A DNA stretch of 64,000 nucleotides from Aplidium turbinatum (Eukaryota > Chordata > Ascidiacea > Aplousobranchia > Polyclinidae), in contig OU964919.1 of NCBI GenBank assembly GCA_918807975.1, positions 32,247,824 to 32,311,823 of the forward strand, in the 5' to 3' direction. The first letter of the stretch is position 1. Each line of letters starts with the position of its first letter. The notes beneath the pieces were generated by a model that made no database searches, was not told the DNA's origin, and saw nothing but the letters and a program-made list of their open reading frames with translations. The position numbers and the translations under genes were made by a program. This document shows, in pieces, positions 46,636 to 58,600 of the stretch.

Positions 46636-48231
46636 CAGGGGTCCGCAAATACTTTTGGTGCGACTGCGACCCTAAAAGCAATCGTTCGAAGTCTTCGCGA
46701 CCCAAACGTTTCGGAAGCATATAATTTTGCTCAAAACACTTTGCAAATTAATATCAATTCCAATACGGTCGCCCCCACTTATTAAGGCCACATCGGGACC
46801 GGACGATTTTGGCTGCGGGAGACAATTTTCTACCACTCCTATACCTTCAGTAATTCCGGAATGGACCAAATTGGGCTTAATAAGCGGGTGGACCTATTAA
46901 CCGTGCGCTTCGTCGTCGTGCAAGCCTCTGGGGCCGAGGGTCTACTCTATCCTTTTACCAGCCCAGACTCAAGATGTTCCCGGACTACACTGGAAGGCTA
47001 CTAGAGAGCAGCCAGTATTTAGTTTCATCATCCATGACACGCAGACCTTCCACTCCGCTAGGTGGCTTGAAGATGGTACAGTTATTGATGATATGGTTTG
47101 CAGTCTGTTCCTCGGCACCACATTCACAGGAGGAGGAAGAGGCCAATTCCCCAATGGCGCATGGTTGAGCGGAAAAGCCCGACGCCCGTACGAAGACCGT
47201 TGAGGCGCACCCATGCTTGTCTTTGTAGTGTAGGCCGATGGGGCATGTGTCGGCGTTGGGGATGAACGAATGAAGTCCGGTGGTACTTGACTTCCTTTTA
47301 GAATTCCATTTATAGTCCGCCCAAGTAGCCGCAGAGATGAAGTTCATCTGCTGCGTTGATCAGAAGTTGAGCGGCTGGCACGAATGGTTGTCTTGACTTT
47401 AGTCGACTGGGGTGCTGGTTTGGGGAAGCAGAGATCTTGTGGTGGAGAAGATGGTTAGGTTTTAATGCCCGTCGGCCAAGAAACAGAGTGGCTTCTTCGC
47501 GACGAAGCTCAGAAGGTTGGATGCCAGCGAGAATGGCAAAATTATCCAATGGTGTGGGACGCAGGCATCCGGTAACTGTGCGCAGGGCGCTGTTTATGGC
47601 AGTGCCGATGTTATGGCAGTGTGCACTGCAGCACCAAACAGGTGCACAGTACTCTGGTGAAGAGTAGACAAGGGCTAAGGCTGCTATACGCAAAGTGTCA
47701 GCCCTCGCCACCCAGCTGTGGCCTGCCAGGCGCTTGAGTAGTGCAGCGTGGGATGTCATTTTCTTGCGCAGTGACACCAAATGGTGGCGGTATGTGTACG
47801 ATCTGTCTAGTGTCACCCCAACATATTCTGGTTCGGGGGAGAAGGTCAGAGGTTTTCCATTGTTCTGAACATGTAGCTCACGATCAGCTTCCCGATTGTA
47901 TAGGTGGAAAGCTGCCGCCAAAGTTTTGTTTTCGCTAAGTTTCAGTCGCCAGTTTTGGAGATAAGCTGAGAGAGTTGTCATGCCCTGGCTCAAGCTGTCT
48001 TCCAGGCTATATATATATAACCGTGGGCTTAACTACTGTACTACAATCGAAAGTATAAATTTTCTTGTAGCCTACCAAATTGTACGAAACTCAGCACATC
48101 AAAGACTATATGATTGTATTTATTTTTGCCATACAAGTTATATTTATGGTAATTTTAAACCGTTTTGCTACCCACTATGAATGGTCTCGCGACCCAAATT
48201 TGGGTCGCGACCCACTATTTGCGGACCCCTG
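46636..48231. mobile_element. hAT-type element with perfect 8-bp target duplication, split by a LINE
   Basis: Begins CAGGGGTCCGCAAATACTTT and ends ACTATTTGCGGACCCCTG, with long matching inverted ends that continue as CGCGACCC words. GTCTAAGA lies on both sides (46628-46635 and 48232-48239). Most of its interior is a LINE fragment (46960-48005); no transposase is visible. Confidence 0.9.
46960..48005 (-). mobile_element. 5'-truncated LINE of the 27500 family inside a hAT element
   Basis: A 227-codon minus-strand frame (47310-47993) reads LSAYLQNWRLKLSENKT, YVGVTLDRSYTYRHHL and LRTVTGCLRPTPLDN, matching the LINE after its YADD box. A shifted frame (46985-47347) gives the end with CECGAEEQTANHIINNC. 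It therefore has at least one length change and no polymerase core. It runs on toward 46890 as probable 3' untranslated sequence. Confidence 0.88.
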
Positions 48232-48239
48232 GTCTAAGA

Positions 48240-51200
48240 GAATGACTACTGACGCTTGACATCCTGATTATTGTACACTGTATAAATCTCAACCCTCAGC
48301 AGTCAATATTTTGCTCAGGTTGACCGTAAAAGCGTTGTTTTAGCCTTCCAGCACTTTCAGCCAGAATTAATAGTAAAACTCTGTCAAATGATGCTGCAAC
48401 AAAGGGCAAAAAGTTTATTTAAGTTACAAAAAACCAAAACAACTATTTTGTTTTGTTTATTTAGATCACTGCGAGACCTGACATAGATTGATCAATGAAT
48501 TGTTTGTAAGAAACAGTACATGTTCGAAATATGCAAGTTTTATAATACACTGCAAAAGTGGCACAAGCCTCCATACTGACAGGGAGACAACGCATCGATC
48601 ATACGGCCTACTAGTCAATTGCCACCTTACAGAAACGATAATTTTGTCATTTTACACAAAAAATGTAACTGACAGTATATCAATATATGTATTGGCCAAT
48701 AGCCTAGCTTAAAAGTCTGTTAGTCGGTGCATGCATAAAAAATTGGGGGGAAGGAGAAATTGTTCCCCTGATTACGCACCTGCACGCAAGTGTTGAAATT
48801 AACCATTTGAAGATAACCAAATTTTGTAATTTGATTGTAAACATTTTGTAAAATATTAGACTAATGTAAAATAGGAAATATTAATCAAAGAAGATAATTA
48901 ATTAACACCGTTCGGCGTTCGTTATAAATGAACAGATGATTTTTGTCAATGACTATTAACAACCAAGCCATTTTCAAAGTAAGTAACAGTTAAAAATGTA
49001 TATAGCCTAACCTTTAACTTGTGTCACATTTCCTTCTCATAAGAAAAACACCAGAAATTTTATTTGCATTAGCCTACGACTTGTTTATGAATACTTAGGC
49101 TACTTTACTGCATTAAAATTGGTTGCTAGAAAATTTTACGTTATTACCAGGTAAAAGTTTTTCCAAATATATAGGCCATGTTAAACGTTTTTAAATATAC
49201 GTGGTAGGCTACGTCTTAAATTTTGAGGCTCCTAAATCGAAGCCCTTAGATTTAGCCTTTCTAGTCTAATTTTAAATCCGGCACTGGCTTAGGCTATTAT
49301 TTAAACAAGCTCTTGGTGAAAATGTTCAACTAATGTTATTTTTAGTTAATGATGCTTTTTGTTGCTTATTTTAATTTAAACTATTGACAGTTTTGTTTGT
49401 TGGCTTATTTGTAGCAAAAAAGAGTTTGTAGATGAACATAGAAAAAAAGCGATTTTACCTGTAGGCCTACCCTCCTGCTCCTAGCGTCAGTTTACACTGA
49501 CAGCAGTAAAATTATCCATATTTCACAAAAAAAAAAAATTCCTCGAAAAAACATTCATTTCTTTCAATTTACCCCTCTCTAAGGCTACCTTGAAAATATA
49601 AACAAAAACTCGGATTCAGGAGGATATGGGTAATAACGCATTTAGGCCTAAATCAAAATTAACCAAAAATCATTTAAAACAAAACTAAAATAAAAAATCT
49701 GATGTCTTTTTTCTTCTACTATAAATATTTCACCACATTTAGGTTTATTTTATTCTGACTTAAGCTCCTAAAGAGATTCTGACGAAAATCTGAATCTTCG
49801 AGCATGTGCAACCTTCTACGCGCAATTTTCAAATTTAACCATGGCTAACAAAGCATATATTTTGAAAGCTTAAAAATGCAACATCAATACTTAAAAAATA
49901 ATATATTTGAAAGGAGCCCAATATACCGCCACTCCAAACCAAAAAATAAAACGCCATTGGAACCCAATTTGGCGAGAAAGCCGCCAACCCGGTAACCCTG
50001 CGTCTGTACGACCCCAGGAAGGATGTCGATTTGACAGTTTTGACACCAATGAAACACGCGACTGTGCCTTGGCAAGGCATTTTATGACAGGCTTGAACGT
50101 GTACAGTGAGTGCCTTGCCTTCTGGTTCATTTACATACAGTAATTTAAATCATCTTCTATCAGGTAATAAAAGCCTGGTTACGACAAGAGACAGTACCCA
50201 AGTGAAAGTTATGATGTGTCACTAAAATGTCACATTTAGAAGAAACCTGTTTGACAGTTTTTCAAAGATACAAAGATGTGAAGAAGCCGTTCTACATATA
50301 AGGCACGTGCAAAAGTAATCGAAATTTTTCAACTGCAAAGAATGGAACTCCATACCACAGTGCTGTTCAAACAATTTTTTTTTGGTTGAAGCAAAGCAAA
50401 TTTTTCATCAGCAATATTAATTGGATACTACTACAAAAGATAAAGAAATTTTGTATAAAAGCCAAGATTCGTGTCCAAGCATTTCAGCTGTTGAGCCCGC
50501 CACTCATATTCTAAATTCTAATAACATCCCAGTAGACTAATTCCTAGTTAAAATAATCAAAGCTAAGGAAAAATGGCATCATCTAATGCGGTTCGAATTT
50601 CACTATGCTTTCTGAGAATCTTGGTCATTATTTTGTGTTGACAAAGAAGTAGAAATTGCTTGGTATTCAAACGACAACTAAATTTCTGCGTCTTTTTGCA
50701 TAATACGCTTTTTTTTCTGTTGAAAAGTTTTGCAATTGTGAGCTCAAATAATGCAATATGGTGATTAAAATAGCTTCCGAAACAAGTCAACAAAATCGCT
50801 GTTAGAATTTTATGAAAAAACAGATTAGTTTGACATAGCAGTCTGACACAACATACAAGTGCTTCCTGAGCGATTTTACGCCCATGGTTTCATTGCATCA
50901 TACGATTAAAAATCGTCACAGTAGGCTACGCCTTTGTTTTTCTTTGGTGCAGACAATCTAATGTCAAAATAATGTCATACCAATTACAGAAATTTAAACA
51001 GCAAATCACATCTATCACGCGCGCGTTGTCAGCTTACAAATCTGTTACAGTTATGCTCTGATAACGATAAGTTCCAATTTCTGTATGGAGTAGTAGTAAA
51101 TTGTACGCTTTTATAAATGATTTAAATGGTTTCATAGCGATAGATAAAAGGCTTTGAAAACCAGAGTAAGTTGTAAAATGGTAAACAGTCAGGAGATAGT

Positions 51201-51603
51201 CAATTGTAAACTCGTGCTATGTATAGTTACTAGTACTAAATACATGGTATCGTCAGCAGACGAATGAGATCATAATCGAATAGTTTTCCCAACCCAGAGG
51301 TGAAATTGCTGCTTGTGACCTTTGCAGTATGCTGGATGGCTGGCACCACTGCTTACATACATTTAAGATTCGTAAAAGAAGGCTGTTTACAGGTTAAGTT
51401 AAAGTTTACATTAATTGGTCAATATCTGTACATGTGTGTCTTTGAGACTGTTCCTAAATAGCAGAAAGTATTTTCTATGTTGATTCAACGTGTGCTGACA
51501 ATAAATCAATGCAAATATGTCTGATTGTTGTAGTTTGGTTTTCAGCCTGATTTGAGCTCGAGTTACTTGCTATTTGGTCTGCAACAGATGAGGCTAGTTG
51601 AGA
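48240..51603. other. Non-coding stretch upstream of the plexin gene
   Basis: No gene supported over about 3.4 kb apart from an old SINE near 49920-50185. Open frames here are short and show no recognised motif. Confidence 0.5.
49920..50185 (+). repeat. Old SINE copy (tail AAAGCCTGGTTACGAC)
   Basis: GGATGTCGATTTGACAG, then CCTTGGCAAGGCATTTTATG, then AAAGCCTGGTTACGACAAGA follow the same order as the SINE at 56925-57142, with more divergence. The tRNA-like head is weak. Confidence 0.5.
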
Positions 51604-51651
51604 TGACGTCACCTGGTTTGAGTGATTCAGCTTCATCTGCAAAGAGCAGGT
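51604..51651 (+). promoter_or_regulatory. CRE-type site and candidate 5' untranslated exon of the plexin gene
   Basis: TGACGTCA at 51604-51611 is a perfect cAMP-response palindrome. About 40 bases later AGCAG|GTGAGTTC is a strong splice donor. A possible acceptor (TATTCTTAG) ends at 52620, 72 bases before the ATG. This would make a short untranslated first exon. It is inference from signals only. Confidence 0.3.
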
Positions 51652-52691
51652 GAGTTCAAAAGTGAACTTTTGTTTGCGAGATGACTTGTACGTACAGTAG
51701 AGGTGGTTTTGTTCAGGGTGCGTGACTGGAAGCCTTGCTACTGGTTACCGAATGTATATTAAGGGTAATAGATTTGGTTAACTATATTGTAAGATCTAGG
51801 ATTCTAGGTAGCCTAATAGGAAAATCGTGTCGTTTTGAATTCACAACGAAACAAGGGAGCTTTTTTTCGAAATAAAACTAAGACATTTTTTGCGTTAAGA
51901 TGAAATATTTGACAAGGCTTGGTTTTAGTGGAACTTCACTCCGAGAGTTATAATTTTTGGTCTGAAACTTCTAGTTTGAAGTTACGTTTTGGGAAATTAG
52001 ACAGTAGCCTACTGCCCTGCATAAAAACTTTAGATTTTTTCCATAGACATTGAATCAATGTAACGACCTCATTTGATGGCTGGGTTATGATGTAGCAAGC
52101 AAATATGGTCGAAAACTAAAATGCCTAAAACAGGCTGGTGTTTGTTGCAGAAATTCGTAGTTGTTTTGTTATAAATTGATTTGTTTTTACGTTTCCATTA
52201 TAGCAGTCCAACCAATATAAATTTAAGGGTTTAATGCACCAACAGTGGATTATCTGCCAATTAAGAAAATCCTCTGATTAAGCAACTGTTTTGCAGATAA
52301 TTTGTTTGTATGCACCTACCGTAATCCGTTAATTAGAATCACTAGTACTGATCCACAGATCAAATTGGCAAAGAAACTGATTCTCGATCATTTAATCAAA
52401 CGGTTAGTTTATCAGCTGCTTCGCCTGCTTGAATGAGCATTCACCCTAGGTCACTAGGTGCACTAAACTCTTAAAGTTTATGCTATACATCACCTGTTCT
52501 GTCAATGTTACCTTTATTTTAGATAGCAAATAATAATCTATATTGTTGCATTAACGTCTGATATTTGCGGTTTCATAGCGCAGGACTTGCTTTTTACATC
52601 TAGGCTACCGATATTCTTAGCAAATTTAAAATGAAGATTGTTTAGTCGTTGTATTGAATTTGAACAACTGTTTGAAAGCAGCTCCCTAAAC

Positions 52692-55600
52692 ATGAAATTT
52701 CTGTTTCCAATCCATGTCCTGTCTTGCCTTCTAGTGAGTTGTACAGCCCTACCAGCTCGTGATTTTGATATTATTCTTCCCAGCACTGACATCCCTTTGA
52801 TCGATGCGGGAAAATGCAATCGTAAGCACTTTAAGATTTAACTTTAGTCGAACTTCTATGTAATCGATCTTATAGGACTATTGTTATTGCGGATGCGTCT
52901 ATAACGCACTGGATCTTTGACTGGCTAATAATAACACTCGAACTCGAAGGCTCTACAAGTCTACTGTGGCTGATAAAGAAGTTAAGCTCTGATTTGGTGC
53001 ACTGTGTCACTTGGCTTTGCAAACGATTTGGGTTTTGAACTTGATCCAATGATTTAGCCTATGATAATGCAACTTCTTGAGTTATCGTAACAATTTCTGC
53101 AGGTTATCGGTAGAAGCATTAAGTTTTTCAAGAATGAAAAAGGAAGTATTTACTAACAGAATTAGGATTTCTTTGGAGAGGAGATGAGATGCGCTATAGC
53201 ATAAACGTAGCCTACTTTGAATGAGATATTTGATTTTAACTCAGAACCCCACCTGTTGTATTAAGTTATTGAAACTTTGCGGTTTGTGCAACTAATATTT
53301 GATTGAATACAATTTTACGTTCTTTGGATTGTCGTGAGCTACAAACTCATCAGTTTTTGCATATTGTCCAACCATTTTGTTATGTTTGAATTTGATGCAG
53401 GTCCGACCAACATCGCGTTTCAGACGCTTATCAACACTCGAGGGAATATTTACGTTGGAGCTACCAATTCCATCATTCAGCTCTCCACAGCAAACTTACT
53501 TGTTCTAAACACGTTTACTACTGGACCAGACTATGATGTGGATGGCTGCGTTGTTCCACAGTTTTGTGTACCCATGGCCTGCGGAAGACCACCACAATGC
53601 ATGGACAATTATAACAGATATCTTATTCCGTACAGAGACCAATTGCTTGCTTGCGGAACAATACATGCGGTCTGTGATTTGCTGACTTTGTCCAACATTT
53701 CAACGGTGTATCCGCCTAAAAGTGACTTGAAATGCCAGAGGAATGATCCAAACCATCAGACGACGTTGTCCACTCGGTCCCGGACGCTTCCTTTAGTTGC
53801 AGCTATCCACGTAAATGGAAGTGCTGTTGATAGGAATGTGCTGTACTTTGGCAGATCTATGGAAACCATTAAAATATTCTTAGCTCCAACTGCAAGCTTG
53901 CCATTTTTTTCATTAATTGGTGATGCGGGCGCATATGCATATCGTTACATAACTGAAGTCACCACACATACGTATCACTTAGCATGGACAACTGATGAAT
54001 ACGCATATATACTTTGGTTCAAAGACGGAAAACCTCCAGAAGCAGATAAAATAATGATGGTTCGTTTTTGCCACCAATCGATTACTCCTCCAAGAAGGTC
54101 TCAAGCGGCGGAGGAAGTTGAATATCTTCAGAACATTGGTGATCGTTCTTATACTCGAATGGAGTTGAAGTGTATCAGTCCTGCAGGACAAGTTCTGCTG
54201 CAAGTGATAGACACGAAGTTTGTTAATGAAAGACTGTACATCATGTTTGGGGACGGTGGAACAATGACGCTTTGTTCCGTCTCATTATCCGAGATTAATG
54301 AGCGGATTACTTATGCCAGATACGCGTGCCTGAATTTAGAAGATTCTTCAAACGTTGCTCGCTTCCTCGGGCAACGCACCAGCTGCGTGCGATCTGGAGC
54401 ATACAAGGAATACTGGGTATGAAAAGTTTTGTTACAGTTTTTCAACGTTTAGTAATATTTTGTTTTAAATCTTTCAACTCTTGTTTTAAATCTTTCAACC
54501 CAGGGCTCAACAGGCAATTATTTGCTGGCGAAGCTTCCTATCTTTTAACAGTTTTTGATTGAACTGTCACGTCTTGTGCTTCTCGTATTTTTACTTTGTT
54601 TGTGCCACTATCTCGTGCTGTGCTTCTGTCCATCTTGCGTAATCTGTTTGAGTCCTTTTCTGAACAATTAATTAATTTCACCTCTCAAATATTTGACCCC
54701 TTGTGCTGCGTAATTTTTCAGTTATCATTTTGTGTGAGGTAGTTAAGCAAGTTTCTAAAACGTTTAGATTTGTCCATACTTTGCTGTGATAGTGTATTAT
54801 TCTTTAGTATTTCTTTAAAAAAAATTCTTATAGGCTTGAAAAAGGCTGTATGCCTAGCCGAAAACGTTAGCTTATTGTTTTTTTGTTTTTATAATATGTA
54901 GTGTTGTTGCTGGGTTATGTCTGTTTATTGTTTAAAAAAGTTACCTCTCTACTTAAATTGTATTTGTTTTAAATGACAACAATTTTGTATTTGTTTTTAG
55001 AGTACCTGTGGATATTCAGATAACGTTAGTAGATTTTTGTCTCCGATTGATGTGGTTCAGCCTCTTGCCATGGGAAGAGATGCAGCGTTGTCGCTTCCAG
55101 GTGGAGAAGACGCAACTGCGTTTACAGTTGGAAAAGAAAACAATTTGTTTGTAGCTTTTATAGGAACATCAAATGGAAAATTTTTGAAGGTGATTTTAAA
55201 CCACGTGACAGCTGATGAGAATGCTCACAATGCAATGGGCATGTCAATTATGAAGATTTAATGTTTTGTACTCGTCACTAAAGACTAGTGGCAAGCAGTT
55301 ATTAATACGATAATGTGTTTCATGTTGACTTGTTTTGTGTATTTTTCCTAGAACGCAATCTAAGACACTCCATTTTGTCATATTGTCAGTTGTAGAATCT
55401 AGATTGTTATGGTGCTATTTTATTTGCATTGTTTATATTTGTACCGTAGGCTATACTATTCACGCAACAGACGAAATAAACGGTTTCTCTCTCTCTGAAA
55501 ATTCTGATATCCTGCCGTAAACCTCACATTTTAATGCGGCAGACTTCACGCTTTAGTAGCACTAAACAGTCTGTGCCCGTTGGTCTAAATCCTGAATGGA

Positions 55601-58600
55601 TATTGTAAATTTGGCCACAATAATGATACAACATTAAAAACGTTTCACTCATGCACAGGTGCGACTTGGGAATGACAGTTCTGTTGTATCGGAACAAATA
55701 GCCTTGCGTCAAAATGTCTCTGCCATCTTGAGCAGCGTAGTTGTTGATGAAAGTGGCGACAACATATTCGCCATTACCTCTCAGTCGGTGAGTGACTGCA
55801 AAGTTATCGTAATGCGTTGGTGGTGTAACATCAACTTTTGTTGAATTACCTGAACTTGATCTGAATACGAGAACTGCATTTTTGATTGCAACTGGTATTG
55901 CACAGTTGTATTAAGCTTGGAAAGCACATAGCATTAAAAAAGGAAAAAATAACACTGGTCTACAAAAAAAAATTTTTCTGCGGTTTAGACTTTGACAACT
56001 GATTTCAGGTAATTTTGGGGTGCTGAATCTGAACTCAAATTTTTACTATCACATCAAATTTTTGAGATATGATAAATTTATATTAAAAGATATTAAAAGT
56101 GAAAGATTTGGCCTTGCATTTACTACCAACATAATTATGCAGTGCTATAGCGAAAGGTTAATGTTAGACAGGCCAAAACAGCTTAAATAAGGTTACTGAA
56201 CAAGCATCGCCATAGGGCCCATAGGTCTGCTTAAATCTTTGTGGTTTCATGCAAAACTATGACGGGGGAGGGGGTCAGTTATACTTTTAGCCTCCCTTTC
56301 AGCTGCTTGACAGTTCTACTGTTGTTATTACTGCATGGTTAATAATGTTGCTTCGAAGACAAATTGGTATCAAAATTTGGTAAAATTGGTGTCCAAATTC
56401 TACTGCTGTTGTTATTACTGCATGGTTAATAATGTTGCTTAGAAAACAAATTGGTATCAAAATTGTAGTTTGTGGGTGTATTCTGGATATAGCGCAATGC
56501 GTATGTGTGATAAACGCAACGTCAAATTTTCCACTTTTGACAAAAGTATCAATTTGTTGTTATCATATCTCACAAACCTGACGTGATAGGCAAAATCTGA
56601 GTGTCAGATTCGGATTCAGCACCCCAAAATTACTCAAAATCAGTTTTCAAAGTTCATGGCGCAAAAATCGTGTAGACCAGTGTAATTCATTAAAGCTTCA
56701 GCTTGATGAATAAAGGAGTGGTTTATTTTTAGATACTGAAAGCTGCAGTAGCCGATTGCGAAGGGCAATACAGCACATGCACAGAGTGTTTGGAATCTCG
56801 TGATCCCTATTGTGGGTGGTGTGTTCTACAAGGCAGGTAAGAAGCAAACAAAAGACCCGAGTCCCCTACATGTGCGATTGGATTAGCCTAAATTCAGCAT
56901 AAATGGTGTCGGCTGCATAAATGGTGTCGGCTGCATAGCCGAGTGGTGAGAACACTGGAACGGCAATCGAGAGGGCGCCGGTTCGACACCGCTCAAGAGC
57001 ATGCAGCTGTGTCTGTGGCAGGACACTTTAAGGCATGCCTGAAGGTGGACACGAAGATTGGCTTCCTTGCCTTCCCGTCCACTTAATCTAAATCTTCAAC
57101 CACCGGGTGAAAGCCTGGATACGACAAAAAAAAAAAAAAAAAAGCATAAATAAATTGATGGTCTTGGGAAATCCTAACTTACGAACGCCCTTCAAACACG
57201 ACTTCGCCAGTAATTCCAATAAAACTACAAAAATCTATTGTGCAACTGTGAATATACGGCTTGAGTTGACAGCAAAGAAACATAGACTGGCTTGAAAGAA
57301 TAGCGATCAATACACTCAAGCCTTGCTAATGTCCTAACTTTAACTTTTTTATAGGAACTAACGCCTGAAGGCTGATATAACTTTGAGTTTGAACTCTAGG
57401 AACTTCTTTTATACTTTATATTTTTGTGAAATGATAATTATGAGACACCAAAAAAAGTTTGATCACTGAATCTCAAATTATTGTAAAACTCCTGATTTCA
57501 CTTTCTAAAATGGCAAATCTCTTCCTGTTTCCAGTATTGCCAGATGCTCCCTGGGTTTCAAGCACAAATGCAAAAATTCAGATTAAGATTTCGCAGTTGC
57601 CCAAAAGTAGGCTAGGGTGGATCAAACTTACACAAAATGATGATATTCATCAATTACTAATCAAATCAGAAACTGATGCAAACGAACTCTGACTGCCAGC
57701 AAGCATAGTAGATCAGCTTTCTGTTAAAATTGAACTTTTCGCTTGATCATGGCCTGTAAATATAGGTCTTCATGATTGACAGTTATTGCTTTTCCAGATG
57801 CACCCGGAAATCATCTTGTGATGCATCCGATCAAACAGATATGTGGGTAGGTCCTTCCATGGAGGTTGACCATTGTCCTAGGATTTCATTCGCTCAGCCA
57901 AGTTTGATCGCTATAGGAACTACCACTCAGGTGAACAATTAAACATTGAGCTATAGCCTACATATCAAAATTGCATTCGTATATTTTCGCTCGACTCCAC
58001 AGCCTTGGTGGAACTACATTGCACGGGTACTGGTTTGGTTTTTAAATCTTTATCCTCGGACTGACAAAACCTTGATAGGTTATTCCTGGTAGTTTTGCAT
58101 ACTTGTAAAAACTCTTGACGCAGGGCCTGTTACAGAGATTGGCAGAGTGAAGTTTTCTGATTGTTGAAATGTTGTTACCGGGGAATTATTTCATCATCTA
58201 GGATTCTAGGTGCTGCTGAATGGAGAGAAGTCTTGAAATGCGTTGCTTAAGCGCATACCTGAAAGCTGAACCAGCGCGGCATGATCTTGAGTCCGGCGCT
58301 TAACCACTGAGCTCTACGGGGTAGACTAAATATTATCCTCTTCTGCTGGACACTCAGCAGAAGAAGATAATATTTAGTCTACAGGACGCTCATCTGCTGC
58401 ATCTGAACACAGCTTTAATGGGTCTAAAAGTGCTTCTAAAAGACTTGCGCGAAATTTTTCAAAACATATATCCATCCATTTTGTTGTGCTGTAAATGGAC
58501 CCTAAAGTGAGAAATTCCGCGCAAATGTTTAAATCCGGCGTAAACCCCTTGAAAAACACACATAATTGCTCTGTATCCGTGGTGCGGAGTGTGGAGAAAC

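Noticed and set aside
50573-50641. Plus-strand start MASSNAVRISLCFLRILVII resembling a signal peptide
   Set aside because: The frame stops after about 22 codons and no splice donor or downstream exon supports it.
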